A stretch of DNA of 64,000 bases from NCBI GenBank assembly GCA_009193035.1, contig SWDT01000019.1:496001-560000 (forward strand). The letters run 5' to 3'. Positions 22,301 to 31,209 of the stretch are shown piece after piece. The stretch comes from Halicephalobus mephisto (taxonomy: Eukaryota > Nematoda > Chromadorea > Rhabditida > Panagrolaimidae). The position numbers were made by a program, and so were the translations under genes. Below the pieces are notes generated by a model. The model did no database searches and was not told where the DNA came from. It worked only from the letters and a program-made list of their open reading frames with translations. Numbering within the stretch: position 1 is the first letter of the stretch; the number at the start of each line of letters is the position of its first letter.

Positions 22301-22745
22301 ATTTTTAATTTTTCTACAGTAATTTTTGGGCTTTTTAATTTTTTACAGAATTTTTAATTTTTCTACAGTAATTTTTGGGCTTTTTACAGTAACTTTTAAT
22401 TTTCTACAGTAATTTTTGGGCTTTTATTTTTTTTACAGTAACTTTTAATTTTTTACAGTAATACTTACTTTTGTCGAAAGCACATTTGCCTCCGTTTCGA
22501 CAGACGAATTTTCGTCCGTTTACGACACATCTCCTGAAAAAAGTCTTGCATCCATTGCAGGAGGGCGTGAAGTAATGGAGCCCTGTGGCGGCGTCTCCAC
22601 AGACGGCACAGATTCCTCCTGTTTGTTTTGTTTCTTGATCTGAATTACTGTAATCTTCGGAACTTGTAGAAGAAGCAGAAGGAAGAAAATCCAACTCCAT
22701 CATCTCATCCGGAGGCTCCACTTTGAGTACCGTAGTTTCGTTCAT
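16316..22745 (-). CDS. Nuclear hormone receptor, supplementary class (7 exons, 428 aa)
   Basis: Minus-strand exons: 22745-22469, 22079-22014, 20915-20635, 19864-19709, 18225-18095, 17221-17109, 16578-16316; phases agree across all six introns. The DNA-binding domain is complete: [30 protein letters not shown], then finger 2 [11 protein letters not shown] joined by splicing to [14 protein letters not shown], giving C-x5-C-x9-C-x2-C-x4-C. The ligand-binding domain runs from about residue 215 to the end; [20 protein letters not shown] is the conserved helix-3/5 region of nematode receptors. The ~44-residue N-terminal region is acidic and Ser-rich. One donor (GTTTGT, exon 2) is non-consensus. Introns are long and repeat-filled, and the 18226-19708 intron contains a whole antisense gene. 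Likely a nuclear transcription factor; ligand and closest C. elegans relative unknown. Confidence 0.94.
16630..16860 (-). repeat. ~20-bp tandem repeat (AAATTCCATATATCAAAAGT) in receptor intron 6
   Basis: About ten units of 20-21 bp, varying between TTCCATATATC and TTTCATATATC. An 88-codon frame on the plus strand (repeating IYQKLN) arises only because the unit length keeps a frame open. Not a gene. Confidence 0.9.
17315..17611 (-). repeat. ~295-bp dispersed repeat, copy 2 (inverted to the dlg-1 intron copy)
   Basis: This is the reverse complement of 9868-10160 with few differences visible by eye. It sits in the 17222-18094 intron of the receptor. Downstream in the same intron (17690-18070) is a ~150-bp duplicated unit with 'gattacgaaataagtacag', 'tatatacttttac' and 'tgctgg.aatcacct' words at about 17778-17850 and 17938-18005. 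Confidence 0.85.
18226..18940. repeat. Receptor intron segment with ~84-bp tandem units (TTCGCTCTAAGAC)
   Basis: Three units containing AAGTTTTCGCTCTAAGACAA and ATTCCCGGGATTTT recur at about 18405, 18487 and 18575, with a diverged fourth near 18740 (TTTTCGTGTTGAGACGA). Non-coding. Confidence 0.7.
18940..19067 (+). promoter_or_regulatory. Probable promoter and 5' end of the nested MYND gene
   Basis: A sharply GC-richer stretch (about 18950-18990, rich in CGC and CTGGCTGGCTG) lies just upstream. A TTTTTCCAG acceptor ends at 19057, ten bases before the start codon, which suits SL trans-splicing or a short upstream 5' UTR intron. Confidence 0.5.
19068..19667 (+). CDS. bra: BRA-type MYND zinc-finger protein (BRAM1/ZMYND11-like), nested antisense gene, 185 aa
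   Basis: Model: 19068-19256 joined to 19299-19667. The 42-nt intron has canonical GTAAGT and TTCTTCAG ends but contains no stop and is a multiple of three, so the unspliced frame is also open (199 aa). A charged coiled-coil region (about residues 30-120) leads into a C-terminal MYND finger at about 125-161: [18 protein letters not shown], then C, HW, H, C in the spacing of ZMYND11/BS69. C. elegans BRA-1 and BRA-2 are short BRAM1-like proteins of this shape that bind the BMP/TGF-beta type I receptor and modulate signalling; I infer the same class and cannot choose between them. The gene lies wholly inside a receptor intron on the other strand, its stop codon only 41 bases from a receptor exon. 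Confidence 0.88.
   Translation: MLKGEIMDQDQNPSGSGILQDNQNEQNDQYNARIQDMFVELQKHWQSEWDFSREKVLVEMTEKVSFGPILYMNYFLQLHQEFLSDQQKIRSELLIEFKQELDEVKASLEEQYRENYAAEMAQLEAAHRQNLSATKKKQWCYNCEAEAVYFCCWNTSYCSQECQHEHWKSHRRYCRRRKGNARDNGGLSGKMTNSVEGPQ
19865..20634 (-). other. Receptor intron 3: low-complexity A/T, no exon seen
   Basis: The proximal half has ordinary intron sequence with an AATAAA on the plus strand near 20001, which could serve the nested MYND gene's transcript. From about 20280 it degenerates to repeated AAAAATATCAAAAATTTAAA words. Confidence 0.45.
20916..22013 (-). repeat. Receptor intron 2 with GTTGCCCGCAAC repeat copies C
   Basis: Cores beginning GTTGCCCGCAAC lie at 21432, 21571 and 21769, a variant (GTTGCCAGCAAC) at 21908, and an inverted degenerate one at 21637-21656. 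They sit in ~140-340-bp units with repeated GATTTCAGAGTTTTTAGAGC segments (about 21483 and 21821). Before this, 20930-21170 is A/T homopolymer-like, and 21240-21310 is a short GC-richer unique patch. Confidence 0.8.
22080..22468 (-). repeat. Receptor intron 1 inside the DBD: CTACAGTAATTTTT repeat
   Basis: About ten units of the form TTTTACAGTAACTTTTAATT fill 22190-22465. The motif is the reverse complement of the TTACTGTAG words in other introns. Non-coding. Confidence 0.8.
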
Positions 22746-23420
22746 AATCCTAAAAAATAAAAAATAAACAATTTTAAAAAAATAAACAACTTTAAAAAAA
22801 TTAAAAATTTAGAAAAAATAAAAAATAAAAAATAAACAACTTTAAAAAAATAAAAAATAAACAATTTTAAAAAAACTAAAAATTAAAAACAACTTTAAAA
22901 AAATCAAAAATTTAGAAAAAATAAAAAATAATAATTTAAAAAAATTAAAAATATGAAGATTTTTTAAATAAAAAAATTAATTTTGATAATTTTAAAAAAT
23001 TTAAAAATATGAAAATTTTTTGAATAAAAAAATTAATTTTGTTAATTTTAAAAAATTAAAAATATAAAATATGAAAATTTTTTAAATAAAAAAATTAATT
23101 TTGACAATTTAAAAAAATTAAAAATATGAAAAATTTTTAAATAAAAAAATTAATTTTGTTAGTTTTAAATTTAAAAATGGGAAAGTAAAAAAAAATTAGA
23201 AAATCGATAGTTCATTGAGGACAGGAAACCAAACATAACAGAAACGATTGATCGAATAGGTCACGCAGTCCGAATTCAGTTCCGTCTTCAAAGAAAAATT
23301 TTTCAGTTTTCTTATTTTATAACTTGTTCTCATGGAAAAAGTAAAAATCAATATTTATTTAATGTAAATTATTTCAAATATTTTCTAACAATAAAAATTT
23401 AAAAAGTAAAAGTTCAAAAA
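22746..23420. other. Low-complexity A/T block upstream of the second receptor gene
   Basis: Repeated AAAAATAAACAATTTTAAAA and AAAATTAATTTTGTTAATTT words run to about 23200. A short unique patch follows (23205-23300). The receptor promoter should be here, but no recognisable element stands out. Confidence 0.45.
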
Positions 23421-23464
23421 AAAAACATTTATAACATTTTGGCAAAAAGTTCATTTTTTGGCAA

Positions 23465-24000
23465 TCAGAATAAAACGCCAAAATACAGGGAATTCAAAAA
23501 TAATTTTTAAGTAATTTTGGCAAAGTGCTCAGATTTCGTTTTTGGCAGTAAGAATAAAACGCCAAAATACAGAGAATTCAAAAACAATTTTTAAGTAATT
23601 TTGGCGAAATGTTCGGATTTCATTTTTGACAATCAGAACAAAACGCCAAAATGAGACAATATTCAAAAATAAATTTTAAGTAATTTTGGCGAAATGTTCG
23701 GATTTCATTTTTGGCAGTCAGAATAAAACGCCAAAATGAAAGGAAATTCAAAAACAATTTTTGTGCGACTTTGGCGAAATGTTCGGATTTCATTTTTGAC
23801 AATCAGAACAAAACGCCAAAATGAGACAATATTCAAAAATAAATTTTAAGTAAGTTTGGCGAAATGTCCGAATTTCATTTTTGACAATCAGAACAAAACG
23901 CCAAAATTTGAAAAATAAATTTTTGCGTAATTTTGACAAAGTGTTCGGATTTCGTTTTTGACAGTCAGAACAAAACACCAAAATACAAGGAATTCAAAAA
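23465..24000. repeat. Tandem array of ~84-86-bp units
   Basis: Seven or so units carrying AAAACGCCAAAAT recur at about 23472, 23557, 23640, 23726, 23811, 23896 and 23971. Minus-strand frames of ~60 codons repeat the same peptide because the period is close to a multiple of three. I treat these as by-products. Confidence 0.85.
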
Positions 24001-24009
24001 TAAATTTCC

Positions 24010-25200
24010 ATAAAATTTCAACAAAATGTTCCTGTAATTTCAGCAGTAAAAAGAAAAATTTAAATGAAAAAGAAAAATTTAAATGAAAAAAAAAATTTAA
24101 ATGAGAAAAAAGAAAAATGGGAATATCGACAATGTGATTTGTCTTCCGAAGCCCTTTATTGATCGTCGTTTTTAAAGGAAATTTTGTAAATAAAAAAATT
24201 CATAGATGACAAAAAAAATCAAAATAAAACAAAAATTAAAAGTTCAAAAATCAACGAAAAAATCGATTTTTTAATTTTCATTTTTGAGTTTACATAATTT
24301 TGATTATTTTAAAATTCAAATTTATTTTAAAATTTTTATTTATCAAATTACTTAAATTTAAATTTTTTTGAATTAAAAAAACTAAAATTTTTCGATTTTT
24401 TTAATTTAAAAAAATTTCAAATAAAAAAAAATAAAATTTTTTGAATTTTTTCGATTTTTTTAATTTAAAAAAAAATAAAAATTTTAAATAAAAAATTTTT
24501 TAAATAAAAAAAAGTAAATTTTTGAATTTTTTTTATTTAAAAAAAATTTATTTTTGAATTTTTGTAGTTTCAAATTCGAAGAAAAATTGGATTATGAGAT
24601 CTCTAATTTTCGGATTTAAAAAAATTATTTTTCGATTAATTTTATATTTATTTTAATAAAGTATTTTTTATTTTTTTTAAAACTTAATTTTTTAAAATTA
24701 AAAATTAAAAAAATTAGTTTTATTTTCAGAATTTTACCGTAATAGTCATTTATGTAAAAATACAAAAATTTTTTTGAATTTGTAATTTAATTTTGAAAAA
24801 TTAAAAAAATTTTTGTAATTCTAATTATCAAAAAAAATCCAAGTTTAAAAATAATCTTTATTCACATAGCTGTTTCATAGGCTACAAAAATTTAAAAATC
24901 TAAAAAAAAAATAAAAATTAATAATTTAAAAAAAATAAAATTTTGAAATTTACAAAAATTTAAAAATTTAAAAATTATGAAAAAATTAAAAATTTAAAAA
25001 TTATGAAAAAATTAAAGATTAAAAAACTTTAAAAAATTAAAAATTTAAGAATTTAAAAAAATTAAGAATTGTGAAAAAATAAAAATTTTAAAAAATTCAA
25101 AAATTGTGAAAAATTTTTTAAAAATTTAAAAACTTTAAAAAAATTAAAAATTTTAAAAACTTTAAAAAAATTAAGAATTGTGAAAAAATAAAAATTTTAA
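24010..25200. other. Low-complexity A/T DNA, no gene seen
   Basis: Runs of AAAAATTTAAA and TTTTTTAATTT type with no splice-bounded open frame. An AATAAAGTATTT stretch and a TTATTCACATAGCTG patch near 24855 are the only more complex parts. Confidence 0.5.
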
Positions 25201-25382
25201 AATTGTGGAAAATAAATAATCAACAAAAAGATTCAAAATTGATTAGTAGAGTAGTTTGGTTGGTCTTTACTTTTTGTCTCAATCCGAATTTTCGTGAGCA
25301 CACAAAATCGAACAACTCTGAATTTCACGTATGTTCTCCTGTTTTCCCCTCTCAGGACAAACAGGTCCGAACAGGCCCGATG
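25200..25382. other. Short unique GC-richer segment
   Basis: About 25240-25382 is more complex than the flanks and ends at the left edge of the repeat element below. A 68-codon plus-strand frame exists but has no homology I recognise and no splice context. Nature unknown. Confidence 0.3.
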
Positions 25383-25988
25383 TACACACAAAATAAATTT
25401 AATTTTTAATCTAGTAACAATTGCGAAATGTGATAAAAATATAAATCACATTTTTATTAATATTTGAAATTTGTGATGAAAATTAAAAAATAATAGTGAC
25501 GGTTTGAATTTGTTACTAGATCGAAAGACGTTTTTTTATGTAGATATTTAGGATAGTGTCTATTTCGGACTAAAATTAGGGTTTTCTAGTCACTATCCAA
25601 AAACACCTCCAATACACAAAAAAATTTAATTTTTAGCCCAGTAACAATTGTGGAATGTGATAAAATCGTTACATTTTTATTAATATCTAAAATTTGTGAC
25701 GAAAATTAAAAATAATTGTGACGATTTGCATTTGTTAATAAGTTAAAAGTTATACTTTTTTGTTTAGATATTTAGGATAGTGTCTATTTCGAACTGAAAT
25801 TAGGGCTTTCTAGTCACTATCCAAAAACACCTCCAATACATAAAAAAATTTAATTTTTAGACCAATAGTAAAAATGTAACAAAATCGTCACATTTTTCAT
25901 AGATATTTGGTATTTTTGACGAAAATTAACAAATAATAGTGACGATTTGCATTTGTTACTAGATCGAAAGTTACGTTTTCCGTGTGTA
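25383..25988. mobile_element. ~606-bp repeated element, copy 1 (tandem ~227-bp units, short terminal inverted repeats)
   Basis: Units begin near 25414 and 25641, with a diverged third at 25866, each with GTAACAATTG, an internal ATTTAGGATAGTGTCTATTT and CTAGTCACTATCC (an inverted GGATAGTG/CACTATCC pair). The ends read TACACAC at the left and GTGTGTA at the right. A second copy is at 60664-61276, in the same orientation. There is no open frame, so if mobile it is non-autonomous. Confidence 0.65.
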
Positions 25989-26059
25989 GGGTACGGAAGC
26001 ACAGTCGGGGGAGTGGCCATAATTTTTATGTCCATAGTGAAGACGAGAAAAAGGCCCAA

Positions 26060-27180
26060 AAATAGTCCTAGTTAAAATTCCAATTATCAAATATCTCATT
26101 TCTCAACCCAAAAAATGAATCTAAACGTTCAACCTTGGTCCCGACACGAACAATAGTGCATCAGCTATGACGTCATTTTTAAGAATTTTAAATATTTTTT
26201 TTTCGATTTTTTTGAATAATTAAATTTTAAAAAATAAATTTAAAAAAAATTGAAATAACTATTTTAATAAAAATTTTCTTTCGTGTCGAGACCAAGACAA
26301 AAATGATTTATTTCATTAGATACTGTAAAAAATTAATTTAATTTTTATTATTTTCTTTTAGATTTAAAAACCATAAATGTTTACTTTTGGTCTCTAAATG
26401 AACAAAAGTGCACCGGTTCTGACACCATATACAAAAATTTTAAATACTTTTTTCGATTTTTTCGAATAACTAAATAAATTTTAAAAAAAGTATAATTTTA
26501 AAAAAGTTTTAAAAATTAAGAAAATATATAAAAAATTTTAAAAAAATATTTTTAAAAATTAAAGAAAATATTCGAAAAATTAAAAAAAAACATTTTTAAA
26601 AATTTTTTTAAATATTTAAAAAAATTATAAAAATTAAAGAAATATAAAAAATTTTTAAAATATTTAAAGAAATTTTAAAAAATAATTTTAAAAATTAAAG
26701 AAATATAAAAAATTTTTTAAAATATTTAAGATAATTTTAAAAATTAATTTAGAAAATTTTTAAAAATATTTGAAGTACAAATTGGGGATGCTACATGTGG
26801 CCGTGTCCGTCTGATTGGTTTCTTCAAAAAATTGTTTTTTGGACTTTTAACGTCAGAAAACAGACAAAAATACAAAAAATACACAAAAAAGAGTAATCCA
26901 ATAATTGATTTTTTTAAATTTATTTTTTTTTCAAATTTTAATAAATTGAAAATTTTAAAATTTAAAAATTTTTAAAATTGGAAAATTTTTAATCGATTAA
27001 AAGTGACTAATTTTGACTTTTATGTTTCAGATTCATCTATTCTAAAAATAAATTTTTAAATTTAAAAAATTAAATTCAACAAAAAATCAAACTGAAATTA
27101 TTTTTGGCGAAATGTGAAAAAAAATTTTCGGTTCGAGAGTCAGTAATTTTCAATTTTTTAAACATTAAAATATCATTTAA
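26060..27180. other. Low-complexity A/T with CGTGTCGAGACC-type motifs, no gene seen
   Basis: Contains TTGGTCCCGACACGAA near 26139 and TCGTGTCGAGACCAAG near 26282, members of the window-wide motif family, then A/T runs. A short unique patch at 26770-26830 has no recognisable feature. Confidence 0.45.
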
Positions 27181-27194
27181 AATTGCACTATTTT

Positions 27195-28050
27195 TTGCGA
27201 CTTTTTGTATTTTTAGAAAGTTCAAAAGTTTCTCCACATTTTTGCTTATATTTCAATAAAAAAAATATTTTTAAAAAATTAAATAAAGAAAATTCTAAAT
27301 AAAACCAAATTATTTCGAAAATCAAAATCTTAATAAAAATCGTTTTTTTTTAATATTAATATTTTCCATGATCCTTAAAAATTTCTCTATATTTTTGCTT
27401 ATATTTCAATATAAAAAATACTTTAAAAAATTAAATTAAAAAAATTCAAAATAAAACCAAATTATTTCAAACATCAAAATCTCAACAAAAATCGTTTTTT
27501 TAAATTTTTAATATTTTCCATAATCCTTAAAAATTTCCCCTCATTTTTGCTTATATTTCGATATAAAAAATATTTTAAGAAAATAAAAAAAAATAAAATT
27601 CTAAATAAAACCAAATTATTTCAAACATCAAAATTCCACTTAAAATCATTTTTTTTTAATTTTAATATTTTCCATAATCCCCAAAAATTTCTCCACATTT
27701 TTGCTTATATTTCAATATAAAAATATTTATAAAAAATTAAATTAAAAAAATTCTAAATAAAACCAAACTATATTCCAAACATCAAAATTCCACTCAAAAA
27801 CGTTTTTTTAATTTTTTTAATATTTTCCATAATCCTCAAAAGCTCTTTCACATTTTTTCTATATTTCGATTTAAAAAAGTACAAAAAAGAATAAAATTTT
27901 AAATAAAACCAAACTATATTTCGAAAATCAAAATAATTTTATTTTTATTTTTTTAAATTTTTTTTTTATTTTTTTTATTTTTTAATATTTTTCAGAATCC
28001 TCAAAAATTTCTCCACATTTTTGCTTACATTTCGATATAAAAAAAATAAA
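27195..28050. repeat. Tandem array of ~150-bp units (TTTTTGCTTATATTTC)
   Basis: About six units contain TATTTTCCATAATCCTTAAA, TTTGCTTATATTTCAATATA and AAATAAAACCAAATTATTTC, at spacings near 150 bp. Non-coding. Confidence 0.8.
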
Positions 28051-28364
28051 AAAACATTAAATAATTTTCGAACGAAAAATTAAAAAAAAATTTTGAAATA
28101 TTTTAAAAAAGTTAAAATTTACTTTTTCAAAAAAATATTTTTTTGTAATTTTTTTTCACTGATTTTATATCTTATTCAGCATCGCCTCAGGCAAAGTGCA
28201 TTTAGTGACTTTTTTACATAAATTGTATTATTTTATCTACATATACTAAGTCAAAAAAATTTCCAAATGTAAAATTTTATTAAAAATTAAAATTAAATTA
28301 AAAAACACATGTTTTTCGATGAATATGCAAAATCAGACACACCTGGCTTCTGTCCATAACTACA

Positions 28365-29330
28365 AAAAAGTTATTTTAAAAGTTTTTTATGGTTTTAAAT
28401 GGAAAATATGCGGATAGAAATATTTCTACTTTCTGTTTAACATTATAAAAAAGTTATTTTAAAATTTTTTTATGGTTTTAAATGGAAAATATGAAAAATG
28501 GAAATATTTCTATTTTTTACCTAAAACTACAAAAAAGTAATTTAAAAAATTTTTTATAATTTTAAATGGAAAATATGCAGATAGAAATATTTCTACTTTC
28601 TGTCTAAGATTATAAAAAAGTTATTTTAAAAGTTTTTTGATTTTAAATGGAAAATATGCAGATAGAAATATTTCTACTTTCTGTTTAAGATTATAAAAAA
28701 GTTATTTTAAAAGTTTTTTATGGTTTTAAATGGAAAATATGAAAAATGGAAATATTTCTATTTTCTGTCCAAGATTATAAAAAAGTAATTTAAAAAATTT
28801 TTTATAATTTTAAACAGAAAATATGCGGATAGAAATATTTCTACTTTCTACCCAAAACTACAAAAAAGTTATTTTAAAAGAAATTTTTTATGTTCTTGAG
28901 TGGAAAATATATAGATGGAAATATGCATTTATTTTCACTCAAGATAATAAAAAAATTTCTCAAAGATTTATTGTCCTAAATGGAAAATATATAAATATGT
29001 ATCTATTTTCCATTCAAGACCGTGTAAAAAATCTTTTTTAATAACTTTATGGTTCTAAGTGGAAAATATACAACATATAAATATGTATCTATTTTCCACT
29101 CAAGACCGTGTAAAAAATCTTTCTTTAATACCTTCATGGTTCTAAATGGAAAATATACAACATATAAATATGTATCTATTTTCCATTCAAGACCGTCTAA
29201 AAAATCTTTTTTAATATCTTTATGGTTTTAAGTGGAAAATATACAACATACAAATATATCTACTTTCCACTCAAAACCGTGTAAAAAATCTTTTTTAATA
29301 ACTTTATGGTCCTGAATGAAAAATATATAC
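28365..29330. repeat. Tandem array of ~83-87-bp units, each able to form a hairpin
   Basis: Eleven or so units repeat TTTTAAATGGAAAATATG. In the right-hand half each unit contains GTGGAAAATA or a close variant followed ~30 bases later by TATTTTCCAC, giving a ~10-11-bp stem. Short frames on the plus strand are by-products. Confidence 0.85.
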
Positions 29331-29583
29331 AACATAAATTTAGCCATCGATTAAAAGATGTATATCCTTATTGACTGTAGTTTGAACAGCAAACAGAATA
29401 ATTTCGGAAAAACTAGGTTGAAACAAATGGCTTTTAATCCTTCCCAAAAGAGACATATTTATTTTTTTGTTACTTTCGAAATCCGCTGCTAAAATAAGAA
29501 AAAATTTTTCATTGTTCAGCTGCAGATTGGGGATTATTTGCTGGTTGAATGATTACGTTAAATTATAAAATTTGTTTTCTCAG

Positions 29584-29902
29584 GGATCGGAATTTCGAAC
29601 ATTAAAAAAACACGAAATTTTGGAAGATGTTTTAGAAATATTTCGAAATTTCGAAGTTTCTGGAGGAATAAAATCCGGATTTGGGGAGTTACAGTATAAA
29701 CTTGGAAAACGTAGGTACAAAGTGGTCCGGACACGGATTTGGGGACTTTGGGGAATCGGGGCTTGGGGTGGTGGAAGAATCGTGTTCCTTTAAAAACCCA
29801 AAAACGGAACTCCAACCAAGTTATTTTGTTATATCTGTCACGCCGAATGACCCACGTCTAGATGAGAAGGGAAAATAGTATAGAAAAGGTTTATCAAATA
29901 AA
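29584..29902 (+). other. Exon-like island with acceptor and poly(A) signal; gene uncertain
   Basis: A canonical acceptor TTTGTTTTCTCAG ends at 29583 and is followed by an in-phase frame to a stop at 29793, beginning GSEFRTLKKHEILEDVLEIF. AATAAA lies at 29897-29902. Composition in the first ~125 bases looks coding. I could not join it to an upstream exon with a good donor, and I recognise no domain. It may be a terminal exon of a small gene, a pseudogene remnant, or chance. Confidence 0.3.
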
Positions 29903-29997
29903 CGCCTTAGGCACAGTTCAAAACACTGTATCGAACTCGACACAAAACAAACATATCAATTTCCCACCCTGAGGAACTGTATGTTCTCTTGTCGGTG

Positions 29998-30190
29998 CTA
30001 AAGCAATCCGTTCGGGACCAAGCGTTCCTTATTGATACTAAGGCAATCCGTTCGGGACCAAGCGCTCATTATTGACACTAAGGCAATCCGTTCGGGACCA
30101 AGCGTTCCTTATTGATACTAAGGCAATCCGTTCGGGACCAAAAGTTCCTTATTGACACTAAGGCAATCCGTTCGGGATCAAGCACTCCTG
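29998..30190 (+). repeat. Five-copy tandem repeat with exact 40-bp period
   Basis: Units start at 29998, 30038, 30078, 30118 and 30158 (last one partial). The core GGCAATCCGTTCGGGACCAA is invariant in three units and has one change in units 1 and 5. It is GC-richer than its surroundings. No frame or promoter context explains it. Confidence 0.95.
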
Positions 30191-30589
30191 GTTGGTTGTG
30201 CTTCCCATTAAGGATGGGGGTTCGATCCAACACATTTAAACACCAATTTTCCCGTTTTCACAAACCTCCAAAACTCCAGGTTTCAGACAATTCCAAAAAG
30301 CTTCAGAAAATTCTCGAAAAATTTGAAAATTTTGATATAATTCTGGGAATTTTAAAAAGTCTATTTTATTCTGAAATATTATAGAAATTTTCGGAATTTT
30401 TCATTGAATTTTGGGAAATTCTAGGACCTTTCGTAATATTTTTTAATTTTTCAAAATACTTTACTGAATTTTAGAATATTCTAAAAATCTCCACTGTGTC
30501 CACAGAGTCGAAGGTAAAAAAGAGGAATAGGAAAAGAGAAAACCAAAAAAATACGTGTTCCGCACCCACGTAAAAGAGGAAAAACGGAG
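30191..30589. other. Unassigned DNA between minisatellites
   Basis: Starts with GGGGGTTCGATCCAAC near 30225, which looks like a tRNA T-arm but lacks a cloverleaf around it. The remainder is AT-rich without a supported frame. Confidence 0.3.
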
Positions 30590-30735
30590 AAAAAAAGGGT
30601 CTTGCAACGAAAGAAAGAAGGATCTCGGAAGGAAAGAAAGAAGGGTCTCGCAACGAAAAAAAGAAGGGTCTCGCAACAAAGGAAAGAAAGGTTTCGCAGC
30701 GAAAGAAAGAAGGGTCTTGCAACGAAAGAAAAAAA
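30590..30735 (+). repeat. Polypurine tandem repeat (~30-bp units, AAAGAAAGAAGGGTCTCGCA)
   Basis: About five units of nearly pure A/G separated by TCTCGCAAC words. All six frames are open in part because of the composition. It ends about 475 bases before the csn-4 start codon. Confidence 0.85.
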
Positions 30736-31209
30736 ACGCGGGCAGGGAAACTTTTGTAATTATTATTATCAATTTGGTAAGTGATAAAACTTGATGTTTT
30801 TATATTTTTTGGCTGCGACTGGCTACTATTCATATCTAGTCCCGTCCAATAGAAGAAGTATAGACTCAGCAAATCTCTTTACAACTACATTTTGGTTGAT
30901 CCTAAAAATTTCGAAGATTTCTGAAAAGTTGTAATTCAAAAAGCTTAAAAATTTTATAAAAATTATTTCAAATTTCTTCTATAAACAATAAAAATTGGCC
31001 AATTAATGTCTAAAGTATATTATATAATAATAGTAATCCATTATTGAATAATTTTTTAAATATTTTATTAAATGTGGAAATTTAAATAAAAAATGTTGCA
31101 CTTTTTGGCGTTCTGTCCTCGACGCAAACGTTGCTTTGCTTTCGGTTTTTTATTTCGTAATCCTGTTCTGTTTTATTTTTTACTTATTTTTTATCAAGAA
31201 ATTCCAACA

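Noticed and set aside
23620..23981. Minus-strand frames repeating the same ~30 residues
   Set aside because: The ~84-bp repeat keeps the frame; no other support.
29998..30190. CRISPR-like regular spacing
   Set aside because: Units are contiguous identical repeats with no variable spacers, in a eukaryotic genome; a minisatellite.
30180..30245. tRNA-like T-arm (GGGGGTTCGATCC)
   Set aside because: No matching acceptor stem, D-arm or anticodon arm could be drawn.
30461..30872. Frames over 100 codons on both strands
   Set aside because: Polypurine/polypyrimidine repeat; aromatic- and Ser-rich translation, no gene signals.
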